A stretch of 64,000 nucleotides of DNA from assembly GCF_006715055.1 (NCBI RefSeq), contig NZ_VFMN01000001.1, forward strand, positions 1,674,001-1,738,000. Reading direction: 5' to 3'. The stretch comes from Lapillicoccus jejuensis (GTDB lineage: Bacteria > Actinomycetota > Actinomycetes > Actinomycetales > Dermatophilaceae). Under the pieces are notes generated by a model. It ran no database searches and was not told where the DNA came from. It saw only the letters and a program-made list of their open reading frames with translations. The translations under genes and the position numbers were made by a program. The first letter of the stretch is position 1. Each line of letters starts with the position of its first letter. Below are positions 24,126-31,846 of the stretch, one piece after another.

Positions 24126-24746
24126 ATGGACTCCATGGCTGAGCTGCACGCGGTCCCCTCCGACCCGTCGGAGGGGACCGCCCCCGGTCCGGACACCCAG
24201 GCGGACGACTTCGCCGCCTGGCTGGACCGGTCCGGCCTGGGCGACGAGGGCGCCTTCGCGGAGCTGTACGACGCGCTGTCCCGCCGCCTCTACGGACTCG
24301 TTCTGCGAGTCGTCCGCGACCCTGCGCAGTCGGAGGAGGTGACCCAGGAGGCGTTTCTCGAGATCTGGCGGACCGCGTCGCGGTTCGACAGGACCCGAGG
24401 GAGCGCGCTGGGGTGGATGATGACGATCGCGCACCGCAAGGCGGTGGACCGGGTACGGTCCGCCGAGGCGGCCAGCCGCCGCGACACGCAGTACCACGAG
24501 TCCAGCCAGGACGTCGACTTCGACAGCACCGCCGAGGCCGCCCACACCTCGCTGGACGTCGAGCGGGTGCGCAAGGCGCTCGCGAGCCTCACCGATGCGC
24601 AGCGCAGTGCCCTGGAGCTGGCGTACTTCGGGGGGTACACCCATTCCGAGGTGGCCACCATGCTGGGGCTGCCGCTCGGCACCGCCAAGACCCGCATCCG
24701 TGATGGACTCATCCGGTTGCGAGACACTCTGGGGATCACCTCATGA
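24126..24746 (+). CDS. sigK: ECF sigma factor SigK
   Basis: A 206-residue sigma factor. Region 2 spans about 44-82 (FAELYDALSRRLYGLVLRVV, SEEVTQEAFLEIWR) and region 4 is seen in SLTDAQRSALELAYFGGYTH and LGLPLGTAKTRIRDGLIRL. SigK drives genes for surface antigens and lipid/redox enzymes in mycobacteria. The start ATG 24126 has AAGGGA about 8 nt upstream. It overlaps rskA by 4 nt (ATGA), the standard sigma/anti-sigma arrangement. Assignment to SigK rather than another ECF rests on region 2/4 resemblance plus the neighbours (fasciclin, FAD, DUF1365, UfaA1-like, DUF1295), which are the mycobacterial sigK locus set. Confidence 0.9.
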   Translation: MDSMAELHAVPSDPSEGTAPGPDTQADDFAAWLDRSGLGDEGAFAELYDALSRRLYGLVLRVVRDPAQSEEVTQEAFLEIWRTASRFDRTRGSALGWMMTIAHRKAVDRVRSAEAASRRDTQYHESSQDVDFDSTAEAAHTSLDVERVRKALASLTDAQRSALELAYFGGYTHSEVATMLGLPLGTAKTRIRDGLIRLRDTLGITS

Positions 24747-25519
24747 CCACCTCACAGATGGACACCATCGTGGACGACTCCGTGCACGCCCTCACCGGGG
24801 CCTACGCCGTCGACGCCGTGGACGACGTCGAGCGCGCGCGGTTCGAGCGGCACCTCGAGCAGTGCGCCGACTGCCGCGCCGAGGTCGCCAGCCTCAAGGC
24901 GGCGGCCGCCGAGCTGGGCCTGCTCGCCGAGGTCACGCCGCCCGAGCGGCTGCGCGACCAGGTGCTGGCCGACATCCGCACCGTCCGCCCGCTACCCCCC
25001 GAGGTGGAGAAGGAGGCCGCGCGACGCGTCGTCGGGATCTCCGGCGCCTCCCGGGAGAGCCGCCGTCGTCCCGCACGGCCCACCCGGTGGCTCATCGGGG
25101 CCGCGGCCGCCGCCGTCCTGGCGGTCGGGGCCGGCACGCTGGTCACGCAGCTGCGCGGCTCGGACGTCACCGGGGACCAGACCGTCGCCAGCAGGGTCCT
25201 CGCCGACCCGCAGGCGGTGCGTCGCACCCAGGACTTCCCCGGCGGCGCGTCGGCCGAGGTCGTCTCCTCGGCCGCGACGGGTCGAGCGGTCGTCGTCCTG
25301 CACGACATGCCCGACGCCCCGGCCGGCAAGGTCTACCAGACGTGGTTCCAGGACGGCGACGGGTTCCGCAGCGCTGGCGTGGTGCCAGGCGCCGGCAGCC
25401 AGACCGTCGTGCTCGACGGGGACGCCCGACAGGCCCAGGCCGTCGGGATCACCGTGGAGCCCACGGGAGGATCGGCCCAGCCGACGTCCAAGCCCATCGC
25501 CCTGATGTCGCTCACCTGA
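24743..25519 (+). CDS. rskA: Anti-sigma-K factor RskA
   Basis: A 258-residue single-pass membrane protein. The cytoplasmic N-terminal anti-sigma domain has HALTGAYAVDAVDDVERARF and a zinc-binding-type HLEQCADC (37-44). A membrane helix lies at about 116-134, and the outside C-terminal RskA domain includes VVVLHDMPDAPAGKVYQTWF and a final PTSKPIALMSLT. RskA holds SigK inactive; in mycobacteria stepwise cleavage by an outer protease and Rip1-type site-2 protease releases it. Unlike mycobacterial RskA, which is often described as lacking a full zinc site, a H-x3-C-x2-C motif is present here. Confidence 0.92.
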   Translation: MTTSQMDTIVDDSVHALTGAYAVDAVDDVERARFERHLEQCADCRAEVASLKAAAAELGLLAEVTPPERLRDQVLADIRTVRPLPPEVEKEAARRVVGISGASRESRRRPARPTRWLIGAAAAAVLAVGAGTLVTQLRGSDVTGDQTVASRVLADPQAVRRTQDFPGGASAEVVSSAATGRAVVVLHDMPDAPAGKVYQTWFQDGDGFRSAGVVPGAGSQTVVLDGDARQAQAVGITVEPTGGSAQPTSKPIALMSLT

Positions 25520-25578
25520 TCGGTGCGCTCCCGGGTCGGTCCGCCTCCGGCGCCCGTCACCGCTAGCCTCCGACGCAA

Positions 25579-25606
25579 CCATCCCCCGCCCGGCGGGCCC
25601 CCGTGG
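25579..25606 (+). promoter_or_regulatory. Possible SigK-type promoter for the lipid operon
   Basis: CCATCC (25579-25584) followed after 16 nt by CCGTGG (25601-25606). The -35 element is identical to the one before the fasciclin gene; the -10 keeps only CCG. Transcription would start about 40 nt before the FAD oxidoreductase ATG at 25653. Confidence 0.4.
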
Positions 25607-25652
25607 CCGCGCCGTCCCCCGGCCGCCCGGCCACGTCCCCCGAGGATCCTCG

Positions 25653-26999
25653 ATGTCGTCGTCCCTGCTCCCGCGCCCTGCGCGCCGTGTCGCCGTCGTC
25701 GGCAGCGGTGTCGCCGGCCTGGTGGCGGCCCACGTCCTGGCCCGCGAGTCCCACGTGCTGCTGCTCGAGGCGGACACCCGGCTCGGCGGTCACGCCGACA
25801 CGCACGAGGTCGACCTGGGCGACCGGACGGTGCGCGTCGACACCGGGTTCATCGTCCACAACGACCGGACCTACCCGACCCTCCTGCGGCTCTTCGCGGA
25901 GCTGGGCGTCGCGACGCAGGACTCCGACATGAGCATGTCCGTCCGCGACGACGCCGCCGGGCTGGAGTACGCCGGCGCGCGCCGGGCCCGAGGGCTGTTC
26001 CCCACCTGGCGCAACGCCACCAATGCGTCGTACCTGCGCATGCTCGTCGAGGTCAAGCGGTTCCACCGCGCGGCCTCCGCGCTGCTGGCGCAGCCGGAGA
26101 CCTCCGACGCGGGCCTGGAGACCCTCGGCGACTTCGCCGACCGCGTGGGGTTCTCGGCCTACTTCCGCACCCACTTCCTCGAGCCCGTCGTCGCCGCGGT
26201 CTGGTCGTGCGACCCGGCGGTCGCGCTGCGCTACCCGGCGCGCTACCTCTTCGCCTTCCTCGACCACCACGGGATGCTCACCGTCTTCGGGTCGCCAACC
26301 TGGCGCACCGTCGTCGGCGGCTCGGCCCGCTACGTCGAGAAGGTCGCGGCCGGGATCCAGGAGGTGCGCACCGCCTCGCCCGTCTCGTCGGTCCACGAGG
26401 GCCCGGACGGCGTCGTCGTGACGAGCGCCACCGGCACCGACACCGTCGACGCCGTCGTCCTCGCCACCCACCCGTCCGCGGCGCTGGCCATGCTCGCCGA
26501 CCCGACCGCCCTCCAGCGACAGGTCCTCGGCGCGCTCCCCTACAGCCGCAACACCGCGCTGCTGCACACGGACGAGTCCGTCCTGCCGCGGCACGCCGGC
26601 GCGCGCGCCTCGTGGAACTACTGGCAGCGCCCGGCCGGGGCCGAGACCGGTCGTGTCCTGGTCACCTACGACCTCACCCGCCTCATGCGTCTGGACACCA
26701 CCGGTCCGCGCGTCACGGACCGTCGCTTCCTCGTCACGCTCGGTGGAGAGGACCTCGTCGATAGGTCGCTCGTCATCGACGAGATGGACTACGAGCACCC
26801 TCTGTACACGCCCGAGTCGGTCGCGGCCCAGCGCCGGCTGCCCGAGATCGCGTCCGACCGCATCGCCTTCGCCGGCGCCTACCACGGCTGGGGCTTCCAC
26901 GAGGACGGCGCCCTGTCCGGCCTGCGCGCCGCGGAGCACCTCGGAGCGTCGTGGGACCGGCCGCGCGTCGCCGCGCCCCTGACGGCGGCGACCACGTGA
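25653..26999 (+). CDS. FAD/NAD(P)-binding amine-oxidase-like protein (Rv0449c / UfaD type)
   Basis: A 448-residue flavoprotein of the COG2907 type. The N-terminal FAD motif is VAVVGSGVAGLVAAHVL with GGHADTHEVDLG after it; DTGFIVHNDRTYP, FLDHHGMLTVFGSPTWRTVVGG and the ending FAGAYHGWGFHEDG are family hallmarks. Homologues lie next to cyclopropane-synthase genes: Rv0449c at the mycobacterial sigK locus and UfaD in Rhodobacter, which takes part in desaturating methylated fatty acids during furan fatty acid formation. A lipid-linked acyl chain is therefore the likely substrate (inference). It starts the lipid operon and overlaps the DUF1365 gene by 4 nt. Confidence 0.88.
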   Translation: MSSSLLPRPARRVAVVGSGVAGLVAAHVLARESHVLLLEADTRLGGHADTHEVDLGDRTVRVDTGFIVHNDRTYPTLLRLFAELGVATQDSDMSMSVRDDAAGLEYAGARRARGLFPTWRNATNASYLRMLVEVKRFHRAASALLAQPETSDAGLETLGDFADRVGFSAYFRTHFLEPVVAAVWSCDPAVALRYPARYLFAFLDHHGMLTVFGSPTWRTVVGGSARYVEKVAAGIQEVRTASPVSSVHEGPDGVVVTSATGTDTVDAVVLATHPSAALAMLADPTALQRQVLGALPYSRNTALLHTDESVLPRHAGARASWNYWQRPAGAETGRVLVTYDLTRLMRLDTTGPRVTDRRFLVTLGGEDLVDRSLVIDEMDYEHPLYTPESVAAQRRLPEIASDRIAFAGAYHGWGFHEDGALSGLRAAEHLGASWDRPRVAAPLTAATT

Positions 27000-27736
27000 C
27001 GGCGATCTACGCGACGACGATCCGGCACGTGCGCCGCGAGCCGGTACGGCACGACTTCACGACCCGCAGCTACACCTGGCTGGTCGACGTCGACGACCTG
27101 CCGGGGCGGCGCACCCTCGGCCGCCTCGCGCCGCTGGCGGCCTTCGAGGCCCGCGACCACTTCACCGCCGGGACCGGCGACAGCCTGCGGGCCAAGGTCG
27201 ACGCGTTCCTCGCCACCGAGGGCGTGGACCTGCGCGGCGGCCGGGTGCTCATGCTCGCCCAGGCCCGTGTCCTCGGCTACGTCTTCAACCCCATCTCGGT
27301 CTTCTGGTGCCACCGCCACGACGGCGGGCTCGAGTGCGTCGTCGTCGAGGTGCACAACACGTACGGCGACCGCCACGCCTACCTCGTGCGCACCGACGAG
27401 CGCGGCCGCGCCCAGGCCGGCAAGGAGCTGTACGTCAGCCCCTTCAACGACGTGGACGGGCACTACGACCTCGTCCTGCCCGAGCCGGACCCCGCGCCCG
27501 GCGGGCGGCTGCGGATGAGCGTCGTCCTGCAGCGCGAGGGGCGCCCGCCCTTCGTCGCGACGATGTCCGGCCGCGCCCTGACCCCCACCCGCGCCCGCGT
27601 CCTGCGGACCGCGCTGACCCGTCCCCTGGAGCCGCTCGCCGTCATGGCGAGGATCAAGGCCCAGGGCATCCACCTCTGGCTGCGCCGGCTCCCGGTGCGA
27701 CCGCGACCCGTCCACCGACAGGAGGCCGTCCAGTGA
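26996..27736 (+). CDS. DUF1365 protein (Rv0448c / UfaO type)
   Basis: A 246-residue protein of the DUF1365 (COG3496) family with RHDFTTRSYTWLVDVDDLP, GYVFNPISVFWCH, VVEVHNTYG and the strongly conserved LYVSPFNDVDGHY. No membrane helix is clear. The family always travels with COG2907 flavoproteins and cyclopropane-synthase-like methyltransferases. In Rhodobacter the equivalent was named UfaO for its role in adding oxygen to make furan fatty acids; I rely on memory for that link. The start is GTG 26996 inside the upstream stop, and its own stop overlaps the next GTG by 4 nt. Confidence 0.87.
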   Translation: MTAIYATTIRHVRREPVRHDFTTRSYTWLVDVDDLPGRRTLGRLAPLAAFEARDHFTAGTGDSLRAKVDAFLATEGVDLRGGRVLMLAQARVLGYVFNPISVFWCHRHDGGLECVVVEVHNTYGDRHAYLVRTDERGRAQAGKELYVSPFNDVDGHYDLVLPEPDPAPGGRLRMSVVLQREGRPPFVATMSGRALTPTRARVLRTALTRPLEPLAVMARIKAQGIHLWLRRLPVRPRPVHRQEAVQ

Positions 27737-29067
27737 CCGCCCTCGCCCCGCTGCCCACCGCCCCGGTCATCGACCGCAGCCGCTGGCCCGACCTCGTCAC
27801 CGCCCCCGGCCGGCTCAAGCGCGCCGTGCACGCGAGGGTGGCTGCCCAGCTCTTCGACCGGGTGGCCGCCCGGTTCCCGGTCCGGGTCGAGTGGCCCGAC
27901 GGGCGCGTGACCGGCGGCGGCGCCGCCGACCCCGCCGCGCCCACGATGTGGCTGCGCGCCCCGGAGCGCTTCTTCGCCCGGGTGGGCGACGCCGCCCTCG
28001 TCGGCTTCGGCGAGTCCTACATGGCCGGCGAGTGGGACTCGCCCGACCTCGGCGCCTTCCTCGCGGTCCTCGCCGCCGAGATGGGGACCCTCGTCCCGGA
28101 GCCCCTGCAGCGGCTGCGCGCGTTCTACGTCGCCCACCAGCCGCACCGCGAGAAGAACAGCGTGGCCAACACCCGCTCGAACATCTCGCGGCACTACGAC
28201 CTCAGCAACGAGCTCTTCGAGGCCTTCCTCGACGAGACGATGACCTACTCCTCGGCGCTGTTCGACGCGCCGGAGCGCGGGATCGCCGCCGAGGGGGGCG
28301 AGCGCGCCCAGGCCGTCGGGGCGCCGTACGGCGTCGCGTGGGACGACCTCGCCGAGGGTCAGCGTCGCAAGGTCGACCGGCTCCTCGACCTCGCCGGGGT
28401 CGGCGAGGGCAGCCGGGTGCTGGAGATCGGCACCGGGTGGGGCGAGCTCGGAATCCGCGCCGCGGCGCGCGGCGCGACCGTCCGCAGCATCACCCTCTCG
28501 AGCGAGCAGCAGGCGCTGGCCCGCGAGCGCATCGCCGCCGCCGGCCACGCCGACCGCGTCCAGGTGGACCTGCTCGACTACCGGCTCGTCGACGGCGAGT
28601 ACGACGCCGTCGTCTCCGTCGAGATGATCGAGGCCGTGGGCCACCAGTACTGGGGCACCTACTTCGAGACGATCGACCGCGTCCTCGCCCCCGGCGGCAA
28701 GGTCGCCCTCCAGGCGATCACGATGCCGCACGACCGGATGCTCGCCACCCGCGACACCTACACGTGGGTGCACAAGTACATCTTCCCGGGAGGCTTCCTG
28801 CCCTCGACCCGGGCGATCGACGACATCACCCGCGGGCGCACGTCGCTGCGGATGACCGACCGCCTGTCGATGGGGCAGCACTACGCGCAGACGCTGCGGC
28901 TGTGGGACGAGCGCTTCGTCGCGCGCGCCGCGCAGGTCGACGGGCTCGGCTTCGACGCCGTCTTCCGGCGGATGTGGCACTTCTACCTCGAGTACTCCCG
29001 CGCCGGCTTCGCCAGCGGGTACCTCGACGTCCAGCAGATCCAGCTCCAGCGAGAGGCGCGCGCATGA
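27733..29067 (+). CDS. Cyclopropane-synthase-like fatty acid methyltransferase, UfaA1 type
   Basis: A 444-residue SAM-dependent methyltransferase. An N-terminal lipid-binding region holds MWLRAPERFFARVGDAALVG and ESYMAGEWDSPDL; then NISRHYDLSNELFEAFLD and the SAM site LEIGTGWGELGI. Where classical cyclopropane synthases have YSC, this one has MTYSSALF, with Ser at the cysteine position, as I recall for M. tuberculosis UfaA1 (Rv0447c), linked to tuberculostearic (10-methyl) acid. It probably methylates the double bond of phospholipid acyl chains without ring closure (inference). GTG 27733 overlaps the DUF1365 stop; the next gene starts inside its stop. Confidence 0.87.
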   Translation: MTALAPLPTAPVIDRSRWPDLVTAPGRLKRAVHARVAAQLFDRVAARFPVRVEWPDGRVTGGGAADPAAPTMWLRAPERFFARVGDAALVGFGESYMAGEWDSPDLGAFLAVLAAEMGTLVPEPLQRLRAFYVAHQPHREKNSVANTRSNISRHYDLSNELFEAFLDETMTYSSALFDAPERGIAAEGGERAQAVGAPYGVAWDDLAEGQRRKVDRLLDLAGVGEGSRVLEIGTGWGELGIRAAARGATVRSITLSSEQQALARERIAAAGHADRVQVDLLDYRLVDGEYDAVVSVEMIEAVGHQYWGTYFETIDRVLAPGGKVALQAITMPHDRMLATRDTYTWVHKYIFPGGFLPSTRAIDDITRGRTSLRMTDRLSMGQHYAQTLRLWDERFVARAAQVDGLGFDAVFRRMWHFYLEYSRAGFASGYLDVQQIQLQREARA

Positions 29068-30389
29068 CCGCCGTCGACGACCGACCGACCACGACCGCCG
29101 CCGGTACGGCGCCGCGACCCGGCGTCGCTCAGGCCCTCGCCCGTGCGCTCGAGCCGCTGGCCGGGGGCGAGCTGCCCGTGCACCTCACCGCCTGGGACGG
29201 CTCGAGCGCCGGCCCCGTCGACGCGCCGCACGTCGTCCTGCGCAGCCCCGACGCGCTGCGCCGGATCCTCTGGCACCCGGGCGAGCTCGGCGCCGCCCAG
29301 GCCTACGTCACCGGCGAGCTCGACGTCGAGGGCGACCTCGGCGAGGCCCTCACCCACGTGTGGCAGGTCGCGGCGCAGCGGGGGCTGTCCGGCATCCGCC
29401 CGACCCCGTCGCTCCTGGCGTCGGTGGTCCGCACGGCCAAGGAGGTCGGCGCCCTGGGGACGCCGCCGCCCGCCCCCGCCAGCCAGGCCAAGCTCTCGGG
29501 CCGGCTGCACTCGGCGCTGCGCGACCGGCAGGCCATCCACCACCACTACGACCTCAGCAACGACTTCTACGCGCTCATCCTCGACCCGCAGATGGCCTAC
29601 TCCTGCGGCTACTGGACCAGCGACGACCCGTCGTACGGCGTCGTCGACGCGCAGCGCGACAAGCTCGACCTGGTCTGCCGCAAGATCGGCCTCGAGCCGG
29701 GCATGCGCTTCCTCGACGTCGGCTGCGGCTGGGGCTCGCTGAGCCTGCACGCGGCCGAGCACTTCGGCGCGCAGGTCACCGGCGTGACCATCGCCAAGGA
29801 GCAGAAGGCGTTCATCGACGCCCGGATCCGCGAGCGCGGGCTCGAGGACAAGGTCGAGATCCGGCTGCAGGACTACCGCGACGTGCGCGACGGCGACTTC
29901 GGCGCCGTCGCCTCGCTCGAGATGGGCGAGCACGTCGGCGAGAAGAACTACCGCACGTACGTCGAGGTGCTGCGGCGCAACGTCGTCCCCGGCGGGCGCG
30001 TCCTCGTCCAGCAGATGTCACGGCGCGGTCGTCACCCGGGCGGTGGCCCCTTCATCGAGTCGTTCATCGCGCCCGACATGACGATGCGCCCGGTGGGGGA
30101 GACGGTCGAGCTCATCGAGTCCGGCGGGCTCGAGGTCCGCGACGTCCACGCGATGCGCGAGCACTACGTCCGGACGGTCGACGCCTGGCACGACACCTTC
30201 GAGGCCAACTGGGACACCGTGGTCGGGATGGTCGGCGATGAGGTCGCGCGGGTCTGGCGGCTCTACCTCGTCGGCGGCTCGATGGCCTTCCGCGACGGGC
30301 GGATGGGCGTCGACCAGATCCTCGCCGTCCGCAACGACGGGGCGGGCCGCAACGCCCTCCCGTGGGTGCGACCGGCGTCCTGGTCCTAG
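29064..30389 (+). CDS. Cyclopropane-fatty-acyl-phospholipid synthase family methyltransferase
   Basis: A 441-residue paralogue of the preceding gene with canonical features: IHHHYDLSNDFYALILDP, MAYSCGYW with the active-site region cysteine, SAM motif FLDVGCGWGSLSL, ASLEMGEHVGEKNY and GGGPFIESFIAPDM. Canonical enzymes of this kind add a methylene from SAM across a cis double bond of a phospholipid acyl chain. Having a classical cysteine-containing enzyme beside a serine-containing UfaA1-type one suggests two different products or two steps. ATG 29064 overlaps the upstream stop by 4 nt. Confidence 0.9.
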   Translation: MTAVDDRPTTTAAGTAPRPGVAQALARALEPLAGGELPVHLTAWDGSSAGPVDAPHVVLRSPDALRRILWHPGELGAAQAYVTGELDVEGDLGEALTHVWQVAAQRGLSGIRPTPSLLASVVRTAKEVGALGTPPPAPASQAKLSGRLHSALRDRQAIHHHYDLSNDFYALILDPQMAYSCGYWTSDDPSYGVVDAQRDKLDLVCRKIGLEPGMRFLDVGCGWGSLSLHAAEHFGAQVTGVTIAKEQKAFIDARIRERGLEDKVEIRLQDYRDVRDGDFGAVASLEMGEHVGEKNYRTYVEVLRRNVVPGGRVLVQQMSRRGRHPGGGPFIESFIAPDMTMRPVGETVELIESGGLEVRDVHAMREHYVRTVDAWHDTFEANWDTVVGMVGDEVARVWRLYLVGGSMAFRDGRMGVDQILAVRNDGAGRNALPWVRPASWS

Positions 30390-30400
30390 AGACTTCAGGG

Positions 30401-31180
30401 GTGTTCTCCTTCGGCAACCTCGTCCTCGTCAGCGCGGTCTCGCTGGTCGGCATCGCGCTGGCCATGGTCGTCACCGCGCTGGTCGGCCAGCGTCTGGGCA
30501 AGGTCAGCGTGGTCGACACGACGTGGGGCCTCGCCTTCGTCGTCGTCGCCCTCGTCGCGGCGCTGCTCGGGCAGGGGCCGGGCTGGCGCCGGCTGCTGCT
30601 GCTCGTCCTCGTCGCGGCGTGGGGCGGGCGGCTGGCCTGGCACATCACCGGCAAGAACCGCGGCAAGCCCGAGGACCCGCGCTACGAGAAGATGAAGCAG
30701 GGCAAGAGCCAGCTGCGGGTGATGGCGATGGTCTACGGCCTGCAGGGCGCGCTCGTCTGGTTCATCTCGCTGCCGCTGCAGGTGTCGGCGGCGGCCGGCG
30801 ACGGGATTCCTGTCGTGGCCGTCCTCGGCGTCCTGGTCTGGCTCGTCGGGGTCGTCTTCGAGGCGACCGGCGACGCCCAGCTCAAGGCGTTCAAGGCCGA
30901 CTCGTCCAACAAGGGCAAGATCATGGACCGCGGCCTGTGGGCCTGGACGCGGCACCCGAACTACTTCGGCGACTTCTGCGTGTGGGTCGGGCTGTGGCTC
31001 GTCGCCGCGTCCGCGTGGCCGGGGGTCCTGACGGTGCTCTCGCCCGTCGTCATGGGCTACTTCCTCGCCATCGGCTCCGGCGGCCGGCTGCTCGAGAAGG
31101 AGATGAGCAAGCGCCCCGGTTACCGCGAGTACATGGACAGGACGAGCTTCTTCTTCCCCACCCCGCCCAAGCGCGCCTGA
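30401..31180 (+). CDS. DUF1295 membrane protein (Rv0446c type, steroid-reductase fold)
   Basis: About 259 residues with six or seven membrane helices. The C-terminal half has GLWAWTRHPNYFGDFCVWVGLW and GGRLLEKEM followed by RPGYREYMDRTSFFFP, the DUF1295 signature related to 3-oxo-5-alpha-steroid 4-dehydrogenases and isoprenylcysteine methyltransferases. Rv0446c holds the same place in the mycobacterial sigK locus. A reductase acting on unsaturated or methylene lipid chains is plausible (inference). GTG 30401 (MFSFGNLVLVS) is preferred; an in-frame GTG at 30362 would overlap the previous gene by 28 nt. A long hairpin follows. Confidence 0.85.
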   Translation: MFSFGNLVLVSAVSLVGIALAMVVTALVGQRLGKVSVVDTTWGLAFVVVALVAALLGQGPGWRRLLLLVLVAAWGGRLAWHITGKNRGKPEDPRYEKMKQGKSQLRVMAMVYGLQGALVWFISLPLQVSAAAGDGIPVVAVLGVLVWLVGVVFEATGDAQLKAFKADSSNKGKIMDRGLWAWTRHPNYFGDFCVWVGLWLVAASAWPGVLTVLSPVVMGYFLAIGSGGRLLEKEMSKRPGYREYMDRTSFFFPTPPKRA

Positions 31181-31193
31181 CCCCCACCCCGTC

Positions 31194-31270
31194 GCGTTCC
31201 GAACTCACGTTGTGCCGCATCCGCACCGCATGGAAGCGTTGTTCTGCGGCACAACCTGAGTCCGGAACGC
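31194..31270. terminator. 26-bp stem hairpin at a convergent gene end
   Basis: Arms 31194-31219 and 31245-31270 match at 24 of 26 positions with a 25-nt loop. It lies 13 nt after the DUF1295 stop and 25 nt before the stop of the convergent small gene. Arm length and loop size mirror the hairpin at 20256, but the sequence differs. Bidirectional terminator by position. Confidence 0.75.
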
Positions 31271-31295
31271 ACCCGACGGTGCGGTGATCAGGTGG

Positions 31296-31697
31296 TCAGG
31301 GGTGCAGGCGGGCGAGGAGCGCGCGGGCGTAGGCGCGCTCGGCGTCGGTGTCGACGTGCCGGGCCTCCACCCCACCGGCGCCGGTCGCCGTCACGGCGAA
31401 GCCGCCGGGCAGCTGCTCGAGGCTGACGAACGCGGCGCCGAGCAGGTCGCGCAGCTGGTCCTCACGCGGGAACCACACGACCTTGTCCTGCTCGATGCTG
31501 TCGAGGGCCCACTCGGTCGTGCCGTTGAAGCCGATGAGGTCGCCGCTGTCGAACCGGTGCACGTCGGCGGTGACGTCGCTGAGGACGAACACCCGCTCGG
31601 TGAGGTCGTCGACGGGGATGACGAAGCGGTCCCCGGACGCGGGGGTCCAGGCGAGGCCGGCCGACTTGAGGGCCTGGGCGAGGTCGATCGACAGCAC
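31296..31697 (-). CDS. Conserved hypothetical protein
   Basis: A 133-residue protein I know only as a recurrent actinobacterial hypothetical. It starts LSIDLAQALKSAGLAWTPASG, has DRFVIPVDDL, FVLSDVTADVHRF, IGFNGTTEWALDSI and PREDQLRDLLGAAFVSLEQL, and ends in an acidic-basic helix. No membrane segment or cofactor motif is seen. The start is the GTG at 31697; GGAGAG lies directly before it. Divergent from the ABC-F gene, 149 bp away. Confidence 0.75.
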   Translation of the reverse strand: MLSIDLAQALKSAGLAWTPASGDRFVIPVDDLTERVFVLSDVTADVHRFDSGDLIGFNGTTEWALDSIEQDKVVWFPREDQLRDLLGAAFVSLEQLPGGFAVTATGAGGVEARHVDTDAERAYARALLARLHP

Positions 31698-31763
31698 CTC
31701 TCCATGGGACCACGGGAAAACCGGGTGCGTCCTGCCCGGTGGGCGGGGCAGACTGGTCACATC

Positions 31764-31833
31764 ATGTGGAGCTGAGCGACGTCCCGACCCGCGCCCGAGG
31801 CCGACGGCCCGGCGGGTCACCCGACCGACGTCG
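31764..31833 (+). promoter_or_regulatory. Possible ABC-F leader: 3-codon ORF and stem ending at the ribosome site
   Basis: ATG TGG AGC TGA at 31764-31775 is a minimal ORF (Met-Trp-Ser). Just after it CGACGTC (31777-31783) can pair with GACGTCG (31827-31833), and GACCCGC (31786-31792) with GCGGGTC (31812-31818). The right arm ends on the first base of the GAAGGG Shine-Dalgarno of the ABC-F gene. This resembles translational attenuation of antibiotic-resistance ABC-F genes; it is a proposal, not a recognised family. Confidence 0.35.
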
Positions 31834-31846
31834 AAGGGTGCCGCCC

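Noticed and set aside
31741-31846. N-terminal extension of ABC-F from 31739
   Set aside because: It would be translated through the leader stem and has no conserved residues; ATG 31847 has a good ribosome site.
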